64,000 nucleotides of DNA. It comes from Euryodendron excelsum (lineage: Eukaryota; Streptophyta; Magnoliopsida; Ericales; Pentaphylacaceae). A program made the translations under genes and the position numbers. The notes under the pieces were generated by a model. That model made no database searches, was not told the DNA's origin, and saw nothing but the letters and a program-made list of their open reading frames with translations. This document shows positions 48,585 to 61,004 of the stretch, in pieces; position 1 is the stretch's first letter; each line of letters starts with the position of its first letter. Location of the stretch: contig CM065378.1 in assembly GCA_033060915.1 (NCBI GenBank), positions 56,709,501 to 56,773,500 on the forward strand, in the 5' to 3' direction.

Positions 48585-48810
48585 GGAAGGCTTCATCTCT
48601 CCTCCATTCTCTCTCTCTCTCTCTCTCTCTCAAGAGGTGGACCTCAATGCGTATTAATAGTCCCCATGTACAAACGCACACACATGTATTAAAATTTTAA
48701 AATAATGAAAAGCTAATAAATAAAGACGAAGACTTACTGATCCAAATCAAGTTGATCGGGAATCAAGCTGTGAGCGTGAATGTACTAAAATAATGAAAAA
48801 CTTATAAATG
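48585..48810 (-). pseudogene. Decayed duplicate of the ankyrin/PGG gene's 5' end
   Basis: Aligns with 47470-47700. It repeats the start codon context (CTCCTCCATTCTCTCTC), the GA run, GGACCTCAAT, ACACACATGTA and GACGAAGACTTACTGATCCAAAT. Only about the first four codons match; no ankyrin exon follows. It is the leftover of a tandem duplication or an unequal crossover. The short phrase CATGAGGAAGGCTTC occurs three times nearby (48580, 48813, 49013), so the flank is also rearranged. Confidence 0.7.
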
Positions 48811-49464
48811 TTTTCATGAGGAAGGCTTCTTCTGTCATCCCATATTTAATTTTTTTTATTTTTATATTCTGGGATAATAATTGATGCAACTGGAACCAAC
48901 TAAATTTGTTTGGATGGGCGCAAGTGGGGTAGAGGAGAGAGAGGGAATACGTTAATGTTGTTTGGTTGGAATGATGGGAGAAGAACAGGAAAGCGAGAGG
49001 ATTGGAGCTTTATCATGAGGAAGGCTTCACCTACCGTCTTTTTGTTGTTTTCTTTGTCCGGATGCACACGAGTGGGGACCACCCAGTCCCGGAGCCAATT
49101 CAAGCTCAAAGTGCCCCCTCAAGTTTTTTAAAATTTGATTTTTGCTTACAATTTTTAAGATAAAAAATGTTATTTTTACATAAAGTTCACATAGAAATAA
49201 TCATTAAAATGATGTGATAGTTACAGTTTGTAATAAAATGTCATTATAATGACTGTTTTGAAGTGAAAAGGTATCATTAAAACATCATTTCTTTTAAAAT
49301 ATTTCTTAATTTGACCCTCTAAAATTTAGATATGCCCCCTTAAGTTTTCAGAAATATAATTCACCTATATTTTTTAAAATTGTTCTCAATTTGGCCCTTT
49401 TAAACATTTATAAATACCTCTTAAACATTTATTTTTCATCAAAGACTCCATTATTTGTTATATA

Positions 49465-49467
<3 letters not shown>
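48811..49467. other. Intergenic, nothing recognised
   Basis: AT-rich sequence. Frames at 48900-49131 run on both strands and match no family I know. Confidence 0.45.

Positions 49468-49498
<31 letters not shown>
49468..49498. repeat. (AT)n microsatellite
   Basis: A run of about 15 AT dinucleotides, read directly. Confidence 0.95.
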
Positions 49499-49504
<6 letters not shown>

Positions 49505-49529
49505 TGATAATATATGAAAGTAAGTGCCA

Positions 49530-49920
49530 CTACAAGAAATTTGGGTTTTGCAGACGAAATATTTTGAGACAGGATTTATTATGTCTCTAAAAGCTAGTTT
49601 TTGGGGACGAACATAGAGTTTCATGGCTAATAGCCCAAGATTTAACCTCTCGGCACCAACTATAATTTGGTTGCTAAATTCTCGACATTAATTGTCTCCT
49701 TTGGCACTCTAATCACTAATTCCCGCTCGCGCCAAATGGAGAAAATTTTATTTATCTACGAGGTATCACAATTCGTTACTAATATCTAAAATAATTAGCA
49801 TCTATTTATACTTGGTCTATAAAGATTGTTATTTTATAATATTTGGCAACGAAATAATTGGTCTGTAATTGTTTTGATATTATCCACGACCGTTTTTGTA
49901 TAGCTACAGCTCTCGGTGTC
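49530..49920 (+). mobile_element. Left end of a CACTA-type element, truncated
   Basis: CACTACAAGAAATTTGGG at about 49530 matches the CACTA terminus of the 2875-4574 element. Subterminal-style motifs follow (GGACGAA, GGCAACGAAATAATTGG). I found no matching inverted end downstream before the tandem array, so the right end is lost or outside my recognition. The right limit given is approximate. Confidence 0.5.
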
Positions 49921-49959
49921 ATGCAAGGAGTTCCCAAGTATCATGTTTGCACAATGTCC

Positions 49960-50520
49960 ATGAAGTCTAGGGCAAACAAAACAGGGTTTTTTTCCTCAAA
50001 ATAAGTAATTTCAAAAAGCTTTTTTTCAAAATAATTAAATGCAAAACCTTATTACCAGAATAAGGTAAAATGCAATTTTTGGTTGCGTTTTCAGAGAAAA
50101 CACAATCCTAAATTGTGTTTTGTCAAAGTACACTTACGAGACTGCCAAATACTGCAAAAAGCCTGTAAAAACTACCAAAAAAAAAAAAAAAGAAGACAAA
50201 ACGCAAGTCTTACTTGCGCTTTGTTAGAAAACGCAAGCCCTCCTTGCATTTTCTCTCTCCATTATATCTCCCTCCATCTTCTCCCCCCACTCCGTCACTC
50301 CCCTCACTCCTTCTGGTACACCCCCCACTCCCCTCACCCCACACTCCGTCTCTCCGCTCACTCCCTCCCCTCACTCCGCTCACTCCCTCTATGTAGCAGC
50401 CCCCCCCCCCCCCCACTCTCCCTGTTTTTCTCTCTCTAACTCCCTCTTTGCAGAATAACTCCCTCGGTCAGTTCTCCTCCTCCACTTCCTCAGTCCCTTT
50501 CTTTGCATTGCAACAAAGTA
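49960..50520. other. Pyrimidine-rich block before the tandem array
   Basis: First, short repeats of (A)AAACGCAA in both orientations (50080-50245). Then about 270 bp of nearly pure C/T (50245-50515) with CCCTCACTCC repeats and a C run at 50401-50413. The open frames on both strands here come from this composition and are not convincing genes. It may be a 5' leader or subterminal part of a transposon. Confidence 0.45.
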
Positions 50521-51107
50521 AGAAGATCAAAATAGTAATATTAAATATATAATTATTTTATAATACAATTCATAGATTACTAACTCGTTATTATTTTATT
50601 TGTAATCATATTTGCTACTCTTGCTGCTTCAGGAAAAGACTGCGTTATTTTGTGGACTGATTCAGTTAATTTCATTGGTAAAATATTTTATTTATTTATG
50701 TTGGTCAGATAGTTATTATTTGTGTCATGATTACTGTGATTATTTATTTATGTTGGTAAGATAATTTTATTTAAATGTATAAAATCGAAATTGTTGTAAT
50801 AGTTTAGAACAAATAATAATGAGTAAATATTATATTATCGAAATTATTGATAAGATAGTTATTGGTAAGATAGTTATTTTATTTATTTATGTTGGTAAGA
50901 TAGTTTTATTAAAAATGTGTTAGTAATTAGTAATAAAATATTATAATCAAAATTGTGGTAAGAGTTTGGGAAAAATAATAATGAGTACAATAATTAAATT
51001 TAAAAATGTGTTAGTAATTAGCAATAAAATATTATAATCAAAATTTGTGGTAAGAGTTTAATAAAAATAATAATGAGTATAATAAGTAAATTCAAAAATG
51101 TGTTAGT

Positions 51108-51696
51108 TGTCGGTCAAAATAAATACGGGCTAAAACCAGTTTACGAGCCTAAAAGGATTAGCATTGACGAATTGGGCCTGGAGCAGCCTAGAGGCAATTA
51201 TTACAACATAGGCCCAGGTCATTTTACCAGCCCAAGCTAAAATTCTCTCAGCCCAACTTACGGATATAATCATGTAGAGAATCAGAGCATTTAATAGAGA
51301 ACAGACCTACATTCAATGCGGAGGAGGCACTGCACACAACGACGACACTCACGTCCGGTCAGTCAAACTCGAGCATGGTAATAGAGGTAAAATTACGTCC
51401 GATCAGCCGGCATAGACCTGTGCAGTGAGTCATGATTATCGAAGTAGGCTCAACAGAGAACGCTACACTATAAATACTAAAGTTTCAAGAAGTAAGGTAT
51501 GATGAATCCAATTAAGTGATACACTGTTAATATTTTTATTTCATTCCTGGTAGAGATTGCTAACTTGATCATTAGAGTGTGATTGGCCCAAAGAGAGTTG
51601 ACTCATTCTAACTCTTTCGTCTCTTTACAGCAAGTTGGAAACTCATCGATATTGTTTCAAGTGATCGGTCAAACATTCTCAAAAATTCCACTTACA
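51108..51696 (+). mobile_element. 589-bp solo LTR in the tandem array
   Basis: Begins TGTCGGTCAAAATAAATACG and ends CCACTTACA (TG/CA), with a perfect 5-bp target duplication TTAGT (51103-51107, 51697-51701) that belongs to the array unit. A TATAAATA (51469-51476) suggests plus orientation. No interior or second LTR is present, so it is a solo LTR from LTR-LTR recombination. The family (gypsy or copia) is not determined. Confidence 0.85.
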
Positions 51697-53439
51697 TTAG
51701 TAATTAGTAATAAAATATTATAATATCGAATTTGTTGTAAGAGTTTAATAAAAATAATAATGAGTAAAATAATTAAATTTAAAAATGTGTTAGTAATTAT
51801 AAAATATTATAATCAAAATTGTGGTAAGAGTTTAGTAAAAATAATAATGAGTACAATAATTAAATTTAAAAATGTGTTAGTAATTATTAATGAAATATTA
51901 TAATCAAAATTTTGGTAAGAGTTCAGTAAAAATAATAATGAGTACAATAATTAAATCTAAAAAATGTGTTAGCAATTAGTAATAAAATATTATGATCAAA
52001 ATTGTTGTAAGAGTTTAGTAAAAATAATAATGAGTAAAACAATTAAATTTAAAAATGTGTTAGTAATTAGTAATAAAATATTATAATCAAAATTGTTGTA
52101 AGAGTTTAGTAAAAATAATAATGGGTACAATATAAAAAAATTTAAAAATGTGTTAGTAATTAGTAATAAAATATTATAATCAAAATTGTTGTCACAGTTT
52201 AGTAAAAATAATATTGAGTGAAATAATTAAATTTAAAAATGTGTTAGTAATTAGTAATAAAATATTATAATATCAAAATTGTTGGTAAGAAAGTTATTTT
52301 ATTTATTTATATTGGTAAGATAGTTTTATTAAAAATGTGATAGTAATTAGTAATAAAATATTATAATCAAAATTGTGGTAAGAGTTTAGGAAAAATAATA
52401 ATGAGTACAATAAGTGTCGCGCCCAGATTTTTCGCACTCAAGGAATACTCATACAAGTGGGAAAAATGTTGTACTCTCTCGTTAGAACTCACCCTCCTAG
52501 AAGAATGAGTGCGACGAGGTTTGAATTGAAAATTGAATTGAATAAAGGGCTTTTGAAAAATATTCGGAATCGCCACCTAACTTGATTAAGGTGAGTTAGG
52601 TCACCTAAAAACTAAGCATAATTCGAATACTACACTTAGGGTTTTTGGAAAAGGTTTTTGAAAATACCACCTCAAGAGAGGGTCTTTAAGAAAACAGGTT
52701 GTTTGGCAACCTTTGGAAAATATTTAGCCCTTTTTGAAAAACAACTCCGTTTTGGTATTTGAAAACAGTGATCTAGGTTCGGAGGTTGGTTACGTGTAGG
52801 GAAGACGCACTAAGCCATCACCCTACCCCACCCTTTCGGTACTTACATGTTAATTTATCCTAGATTCACCTATGAGAGTCTTCAACTAACTATTGGTCAA
52901 TCCTATCCACTTTGAAAAACAATGTTTATAAATTATCATGATGCATGATATGCAAGTGCAAGTTAAGAGAATTGAAAAATAGATTTGAAAAGAGATTGAT
53001 TTGAAATTGATTTGATTTGAAAATAGATTTGAAGAGATGGAATTGAAATTGAAAAGTTTGAAAATTGAAAGTAGAAATTTTGAAATTAGAATTTTGAAAG
53101 TAGATTGGAATTTGGGATTTGAAAATATGGAGACCGCACCCATGAGGATGGAATTGAAAGTTTGAAAAGTATTGTGGTCGTACCTATGAAGGTGGAATTG
53201 AAATTTTGAAAAGTGTTATGACCGCACCTATGAAGGTTGCCTACGTATCCCTTTGGGGGAATCAGGTCAGTCGTAGTTCGGACCGGAGTCCGATTGAAAA
53301 GAGATTGATTTGAAAAGAGAGAGATTGGATTGGAAGAAAGAGATTGAATTGAAAATTAGATTTGATTTGAGATTAGAAGAGGAGATTGGAAATTGAAATT
53401 TCGGAAAAGATTGGATTTTAATTTGAAAAGATAGATTTA

Positions 53440-54120
53440 GACTTGTTTTAGAAAGATGAAGGTTTAAGAAACCTAGACTTAGGAAAGGTTTGACTAGACT
53501 TGGAAGGTTTAGCAAATTAGGAAAGGTTGGATTTAGGAAATGTTTGAATTAGGAAAAGTTCGTTTTAGGAAAGTTTTGGAATTAGGGAAGTTTCAACTTT
53601 AGGAAAGTTTTGAATTAAGAAAGTTTCGAATTAGAAAAGTTTTATTTTTGAAAAGTTTTGGAATTAGGAAAGTTTCGAATTTAAGAAAGTTTGGAAATTG
53701 GAAAGTTTTGAATTTAGAAAGTTTTGAAATAAGGAAGTTTCAACTTAGAAAAGTTTGAATTTGGAAAGTTTTTTGAAAAAGGAAAAGGTCACACTTAGAA
53801 AAGTTTTGTTTTAAGAAAGGTTTTGAAATAGGAAAGTGCTGAATTTAGAAATGTTTTGAATTAGGAAAAGTTTAGATTAAGAAAGGTTTAGAATTTAGAA
53901 AGTTTCAAGTTAAGGAAGTTTTGAATTTTGGAAAGATTTGAAATTTAGAAAATTTAAGAGTTTTAGAAAATCTTGAGATTAGAAAAGGTTTGAGTTTACG
54001 AAAAGTTTGAAAACTTGAATTTGGAAAGTTAAGATTTGGGAAGGGGTTGAATTAGGAAAGGGTTGGATTAGGAAAGATTTAAAAGTTGAGTTTTAAAAAC
54101 TTAGGAAAAATTTTTATGTT
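53440..54120 (-). repeat. Short degenerate repeats in the giant solo LTR
   Basis: Many irregular ~20-bp units of GAATTAGGAAAGTTTTG type. They correspond to the CTTTC/TTCAAAAC-rich zone of the related LTRs and expand or contract between copies. Confidence 0.75.
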
Positions 54121-56249
54121 CAAGTTTTGAAAATTTAAGATTTAGGAAAGGAGAAGCTTAAGAAGGATTCGAATTAGGAAATATTCGAATTAGGAAGGGA
54201 TTTGATTTTGTTTCTAAAAGGAAAGGTTTGATTTTGTTTCCAAAAACGAAGGATAGGATCTAGTTTCCTAAACGGGGAGATTTGATTTGGTTTCCTAAAG
54301 GGAATATAGGATTTGGTAAGGATTTGGAAAGGGAGATTCTGGAAACCCTAGTTTTGAAAAATTATAGCTTTGACGTAGAAAAAAAGGTTTTGGAAATGCG
54401 TATCGTTTGGATGTGAAAACAAGAGGTTTTGGAAACCTAGGTTTGGGGCAAAGTTTGAAAACCATGTTTTTGGAAAGAAAATTAGAGTTTCCTAATCGTG
54501 GGTTCTAGGGCTTGACTTGGGCTCTAAGGAAAGAGTTTTTGGAAATTGCGTTTTTAGAAACGAAGGTTTTCTAGAAGGGAAATCCTAGGGAGGAGTTTTT
54601 GAAAAGTGAATTTGGAAAGAGAGTTTTTGGAAAGATTCTTGGAAAGAAGGAGTTTTTGGAAAGTGTGTTTTTGGAAACATAGATTTTGAGAGGAAAAATC
54701 CTAGAGGGGAGTTTCTAGAAGGAAGATTTTTGGAAAGAGAGTTTTTAGGAAAGTGAATTTAGGGAATGGTTTTTTAGAAAGTGAATTTTGAGGAGAAATA
54801 GTTTTTGAAAAGGAGTTGAAAAAGAAAGCTTTGAAAAATAGATTTGAAAGGGAGTTTTTGAAAACAATTTTGGAGAGGAGAGTTTTAGGAAAGTATGTTG
54901 AAAAAGAAAATTTTTAGGAAGAAAGACTTTTGAAGAGAGAGTTTTTAGAAGGTGTAAAAACATCTCACTTTCCTAAAGCAATTCTAACCATAAGAGGGCT
55001 AGAACCACTTTAGGAAAACGGTTTTGGAAAACAATAAGATTTGAAAATATGGACCATATTGGTCACTTTTAATGTAACACTTTCCTAAAGCAACCCTAGT
55101 CATGGAAAGGCTAGAATCACTCTAGAATTGCGGTTTTGAAAACAAGTTTTTGAAAAAGAGATTTTGATACAATTTTGAAAACAAGTTTGGAAACAGTTTT
55201 GAAAACGAGTTTGAAAACGAATTTTGGAATATGCAAGACTATGATATGCACAATGCAATTTGGGGTCGTGAACATACAAGGCTAAGGCTTCACCACATAA
55301 TCAAGGGGGCCGGACCCACGTGGTCTCTGGTTAGACTAGAAGAAAGCCCCCGACACGGTGACTCTCTAATAGCCCAATCCTACACATAGACCGGGAATCC
55401 CCTTGTTTCAAGCATGCAAAGAAAGGGCGGGAAAGAGATGGGGGATTAAAATAGAGAAAACCCAAGTGGGTTAGGAGAGAGAAGAGAGAGGGGGAAAGTG
55501 CGGAAATTAAATAGGGAGCCTACCATATGTCTTCTTTATTTTGCGCGCCTTGCTTGTCTTCAATCTTCGGTCTTCGTCTTGATCTTCTTCTTCAACCTTC
55601 TAGGGTTGTCTTCAAGCTTTAGATGGCAGCTCTTCAAGTCTTCAAAGGATGGTTGAAGGCTAGTGTATGAGTGTATGGGGATGTATAGGAGTGTATATGA
55701 GCTAGGGTTTAGTGTAGGGTGGCTAGGGTTTGGGAAACCTAAGGAAACTAGGGTTTTTGGAGGTGCTCGAGCTCTGTATATCGAAATATAGGATTTTTAG
55801 GTTGAGTTTGGGATCCCCTCCACGTTGAACGAGGCTTTGTATTTATAGAGGGAGGAATACACTGGCACTTGTTGCAGTGGCGCCAGGCCGAAGTTTACAC
55901 TGGCGCCACTCCTAGTGGCCACCAGCCACTTAGGAAATATTTAAGGTCAGCAAGCAACGTATCTTTGACTAGATTTGGGTGCCTGTACTAGTGACTACCA
56001 TGCAATTTTTAGCTTGGCTTCACTAGGAGTGACTCCGGAAAGTCCGAGAATGATTTGAAGGAGCCGGGAATGACCCGGAAGGCCGGAAAAGAGCAGGAAC
56101 ACTTAAAATAGTGTCCTGGAGGTATTTGACTTAAAAAGTGAGGATAAGATGTGTCGGAAAGGTTGACCGGGCCCGTAGGGGTCAAAACGGTCAATTAGAC
56201 CGGGAAGCTGCCGGGACGAACTCGGACTGTCCTGGAAGAAGACTTGGGA

Positions 56250-56640
56250 TCTGAAAACATTATTTAGAATGTTCCCAAAGGTTGCCGGTTTGATTTCCAA
56301 AGCCGGTGTGGTCGGAAAAGGAGACCGGCCCACCAGGGGTAAAACGGTCATTTCGTACCGGGTTAGCCGGAATTGACTCGGAATGATCCGGAAAGGTAAG
56401 GGGAGGTTGAGAACACTATAAAAAGTAGTCTCAGGAGGTTACCGATTTGATACCCAAAGCCGGTGTGGTCGGAAAAGGAGACTGGCCCACTAAGGGCAAA
56501 ACGGTCATTTTGTACCGGGTTGGTCGGAACTGACTCGGAATGATCCGGAAAGGTAAAGGAAGGTTGATAATACTATAAAAAGTATTTTCGGAAAATTACC
56601 AGTTTGATACCCAGAGCCGGTGTGGTTCTTGGGGCGTTCG
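56250..56640 (-). repeat. ~125-175-bp tandem repeats in the giant solo LTR
   Basis: About three units carrying GATACCCAAAGCCGGTGTGG, TCGGAAAAGGAGAC.GGCCCA, AAAACGGTCATTT and GACTCGGAATGATCCGG. These are GC-richer than the surroundings and lie upstream of the TATA box on the minus strand, i.e. in U3. Confidence 0.75.
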
Positions 56641-56859
56641 GATGTCTAAGGGCAAAATGGTCATCTTGACCGGAAAGTCTTGGAAAAGGTCCAAAGGACA
56701 GTTTGGTCATTTTTCACCAAAGTGGGCTAATAGACACTGGTGTTGACCTGGGTTTTGAGTGTTTCCGCCATTCTAACGGCGATCGTCGTGACATAGGGGT
56801 TTCTTGCCAATTCCCTATATCGACCTATTTGTGAGTATTTTCGCTACTCTAACGGTTTT

Positions 56860-57160
56860 GTGAGTAGTTTCGCTACTCGGACCGTCTCGAGGAATAAACT
56901 GTCTCGAGAGAGGGATTGGAAAGGGGTCTTACCGTCTCCGAAGAGACGTGCCTGGATTGGAACTGTCTCGAAAAATAAACTGTCTCGAGAGTGGGATTGG
57001 AAAGGGGACTTATCGTCTTCGAAAAGACGTGCCTGGATTAGAACCCTCTCGAGGAATAAACTGTCTCGAGAGTGGAATTGGAAAGGGGTCTTACCGTCTC
57101 CGAAGAGACGCGCCTGGATTGGAACCGTCTCGAGAAATAAACTGTCTCGAGAGTGGGATT
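56860..57160 (-). repeat. ~87-bp tandem repeats at the U3 start of the giant solo LTR
   Basis: About 3.5 units with ACTGTCTCGAGAGTGGGATTGG, AAAGGGG and CGAAGAGACG.GCCTGGATTGGAAC. They produce parallel open frames on both strands (56844-57301) that are repeat artefacts, not genes. Confidence 0.85.
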
Positions 57161-59324
57161 GGAATCGGAAAGAAAAGGACAATGCCCCTAAGGGCATTTT
57201 GGTCATTTTGCCTTTATTTGGGCCTAACAGGCCCGCGAAGCGATGGAAAGACGGAATTTGGACCTAGAGAATTGGTTTCGATTAGAATATGCCTACAATG
57301 ACTTGAAAACAAGTCTGGACGAAGTATAGACTGCCGAGCGATCAAAAATGAAATGCTTGCAATAAGTAAATTTAAAAATATGTTAGTAAAAATGTGTTAG
57401 TAATTAGTAATAAAATATTATAATCAAAATTGTGGTAAGAGTTTAGGAAAAATAATAATGAGTACAATAATTAAATTTCAAAATGCGTTAGTAAATAATT
57501 AAATTTCAAAATGTGTTAGTAATTAGTAATAAAATATTATAATCACAATTGTGGTAAGAGTTCAGTAAAAATAATAATGAGTAAAATAATTAAATTTAAA
57601 AATATGTTAGTAATTATGAATAAACTATTATAATCAAAATTGTGGTAAGAGTTTAGTAAAAATAATTCAATAGTAAAAATGTGTTAGTAATTAGTAATAA
57701 AATATTATAATATCAAAATTGTTGTAAGAGTTTAGTAAAAATAATAATGAGTAAAAAAATTAAAGTAAAAATGTGTTAGTAATTAGTAATAAAATATTAT
57801 AATCAAAATTGTGGTAAGAGTTTAGGAAAAATAATAATGAGTACAATAATTAAATTTCACAATGCATTAGTAAATAATTAAATTTAAAAATGTGTTAGCA
57901 ATTAGTGATAAAATATTATAATCACAATTGTGGTAAGAGTTCAGTAAAAATAATAATGAGTAAAATAATTAAATTTAAAAATGTGTTAGTAATTAGTAAT
58001 AAAATATTATAATCAAAATTGTGGTTAGAGTTTACTAAAAATAATAATGTGTACAATAATTAAATTTAAAAATGTGTTAGTAATTAGTAACAAAATATTA
58101 TAATCAAAATTGTTGTAAGAGTTTAGTAAAAAAATAATGAGTAAAATAATTAAATTTAAAAATGTGTTAGTAATTATTAATGAACTATTATAATCAAAAT
58201 TGTGGTAAGAGTTTAGTAAAAATAATTTAATAGTAAAAATGTATTAGTAGTTAGTAGTAAAATATTATAATATCAAAATTGTTGTAAGAGTTTAGTAAAA
58301 ATGATAATGAGTAAAATAATTAAATTAAAAATGTGTTAGTAATTAGTAATAAAATATTATAATATCAAAATTGTTGGTAAGATAGTTATTTGTAAGATAG
58401 TGTTTTTATTTATTTATGTTAGTAAGATAGTTTTATTAAAAATGTGTTAGTAATTAGTAATAAAATATTATAATCAAAAGTTTGGTAAGAGTTTTGGAAA
58501 AATAATAATGATTACAATAATTAAATTTAAAAATGTGTTAGTAATTAGTAATAACATATTATAATTAAAATTGTGGTACGAGTTTAGGAAAAATAATAAT
58601 GAGTACAATAATTAAATTTAAAAATGTGTTCGTAATTAGTAATAAAATATTATAATCAAAATTGTGGTAAGAGTTTAGTAAAAATAATAATGAGTAAAAT
58701 AATTAAATTTAAAAATGTGTTAGTAATTAGTAATAAAATATTATAATCAAAATTGTGGTAAGAGTTTAGTAAAATAGTAATGAGTACAATAATTAAATTT
58801 ACAAATGTATTAGTAATTAGTAATAAAATATTATAATCAAAATTGTTGTAAGAGTTTAGTAAAAAAATAATAATGAGTAAAATAATTAAATTTAAAAATG
58901 TGTTAGTAATTAGTAATAAAATATTATAATCAAAATTGTTGTAAGAGTTTAGTAAAATATTAATGAGTAAAATAATTTAATAGTAAAAATGTGTTAGTAA
59001 TTAGTAATAAAATATTATAATATCGAAATTATAGTAAGAGTTTAGTAAAAATAATAATGAGTAAAATAATTAAATTTAAAAAAATTTTAGTAATTACAAA
59101 TAAAATATTATGATATGGCAACAATATTTATTATTTGTAGTAAATAATATTCAATGCATAAATTTAAGGATGAAATGGAAAAAAAAAAATAGGTTAAGTA
59201 GTTAGGAATAGTAGAACTATAAATACTAGAAAATAGATGTAAGTAATTTTTAATCTGTTTAATTATTATTTAATATGTAGTAATTTCATAAAGGAATTTA
59301 AAGTGAATAAACTTAAGGATAAAA

Positions 59325-59470
59325 TAGATGTCATGCTAATTACCAATGAAATTAGCAATAAAATGGATGTCATGCTAATTACCAATGAAATTGGCAATAA
59401 AATGGATGTCATGCTAATTACCAATAAAATGGATGTCATCCTAAGTAATGTTTAGGATGCCATGCTAATT
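59325..59470 (+). repeat. ~48-bp tandem repeats
   Basis: Three to four copies of a unit containing GGATGTCATGCTAATTACCAATGAAAT, between the 90-bp array and the MULE transposase. Confidence 0.85.
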
Positions 59471-59778
59471 ACAAATGAAATGGGTGAAATAATTTTTAGT
59501 CTGTTTAATTATTGTTTAATATGTAGTAATGTCATAAAGGAATTTGAAGTGAATAAATTTAATTGTCATAATTCAAATTTTCTATATTAATATGTAGAAT
59601 GTTTTGGTAATAGAACTATAAAAAATATAAAACAGATATAATTAATATGCAAAATGTTTTAGTAATTAGTAATTACATGGCAAAAATATTTATTAATCGG
59701 TTTAAATAAATGTATGATGTTTTCCGTTCAAGTAAATGTATGATATGTTTGTGGGATTATATAAAAATAGGTGGTATA
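59471..59778. other. Upstream region of the MULE transposase pseudogene
   Basis: AT-rich sequence with a repeated TGTTTAATTATT(G/A)TTTAATATGTAGTAAT phrase (also near 59257). No terminal inverted repeat could be recognised. Confidence 0.4.
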
Positions 59779-61004
59779 ATGGATGAAATAATGGCCATGA
59801 TGTATTGGGGTGGAAAAATAATAAAAAATCGAGATGAAGAGATTATGTATAACATCGAATACTAGGCATGTCGCAACATACCGTTGCAATTGAAAATGTC
59901 TGAACTAGAAGCGATGATAATGCCTATGATTGGCAAAGATGGATAATATATAAGGCTGAAAATAATATGTAGATTTCCATATAATAATAAAGGGGGGTCG
60001 ATCAAATATAAGAAAGTTTTGATAAAAAATGACCGAACATTACAAATTGCCTTACGGCTACCACAGAAAAGCCATGAATGTAATACATCGAGTTGTATAT
60101 TGAAGTAGAGGATGCAGTAGTAGATGTGGGCCCTGTAGCAGATCAAATGTGGAGTGACATTCAGGGGTATGGAAGGATAATATCGAATGAGGGAGACATA
60201 TCAACAGCATGAAATTTCTTGACGATATTCCCATTGGAGTAGGACATTGTTGGCCATTGTGTGCTATATTCACATGGCAAAAATAACCAATATGGTAACC
60301 TGATTCATTTGCAAAGTACGCAGCAAAGTGGCTACCATGGTTCATTCGTTGATGGTGGCATTGGGTCGAGTAATATGTCATAACATCAGCCTACCATAGA
60401 CACCGTTGGTCCTTCAAAAGGGCCTTTGATGAGACATAGTCAAGGGAGGGATCCAATGCAACATATGGTTCAATCAAGGCGCAAATCCATTCCCATACAA
60501 ATTTATTTGAATGTAAGGTCTCCAGATACACAGTCTGAAACATCAGATAAACATATAGATTTTGCTTTGATGAACGATTCCGTTGACGATGTTGAACAAC
60601 AACAAGAGATCCCGATTCCATATTTCACTACATTGCCGGAGGGATATGATGCACCTGAACTTGGCAGGGATCAATTTTTCCGTGGGCCCATATGGGTTAT
60701 GCAGAATCCTAATTTTCAAATGGGGATGTTATTCAATGATAAGGCAGCTATGAAAAATGCATGCACAACGTATCACTTGCAGGACAACAAGGACTATTTG
60801 GTTGTTGAATCAACTACAAAACTGTTTAAAGCGAAGTGTGTACACGACTGCCCTTAGATGCTTCGTGCGTCCACCAAAAGACATGGAATGTGGGAGGTTA
60901 CGCAATATAATGGGCATCATAGTTGTTTGTACGGGATGTCAAATATGATACATCGTAACCTAGACGCAAACTTCACTACAGATGTTATCATGGGACAAGT
61001 AGCG

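Larger units (their letters stand above)
52415..57361 (-). mobile_element. 4.95-kb solo LTR related to the giant element
   Basis: Begins TGTCGCGCCCAG on the plus strand and ends ATGCTTGCA, flanked by a perfect target duplication ATAAG (52410-52414, 57362-57366). On the minus strand it starts TGCAAGCATTTCATTTTTG and ends GTGCGAAAAATCTGGGCGCGACA, parallel to the LTR ends of the 21162-41372 element. The shared phrase ATACGTAGGCAACCTTC (minus strand, near 53237) and many TTTTCAAAAC-type repeats support the relationship. A TATA box (TATAAATA on the minus strand) lies at 55840-55847. It has no gag or pol and no partner LTR, so it is a solo LTR of a Tat-like family. Confidence 0.85.
50690..59100 (+). 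repeat. ~90-bp AT-rich tandem array (satellite-like), interrupted
   Basis: Repeats of a ~90-91-bp unit with the landmarks ATGTGTTAGTAATTAG, AATAAAATATTATAATCAAA, GTGGTAAGAGTTTAG and AATAATAATGAGTA(C/A)AATAATT. Successive anchors are about 90 bp apart (for example 58714 and 58804). The array proper occupies 50690-51107, 51697-52414 and 57362-59100, about 2.8 kb or some 30 units. A variant spacer with TTTATTTATGTTGGTAAGATAG recurs near 50890, 52300 and 58400. It is split by two solo LTRs. No coding potential is apparent. Confidence 0.9.

Noticed and set aside
50083..50439. 118-codon plus-strand frame and a Gly-rich minus-strand frame
   Set aside because: Both are products of a C/T-rich low-complexity block, with no recognisable domain.
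56844..57301. Three long frames with repeated NKLSRE- or SRDSLFLE-type peptides on both strands
   Set aside because: They follow the ~87-bp tandem DNA repeat inside the solo LTR; the parallel openness in several frames is a repeat effect.
50690..59100. CRISPR-like regular repeats
   Set aside because: The units are contiguous and diverged with no unique spacers, in a plant genome; it is a tandem array.
60058..60621. Minus-strand frames of about 100 codons
   Set aside because: They are antisense to the MULE transposase N-terminal region, whose plus-strand motifs are clear.
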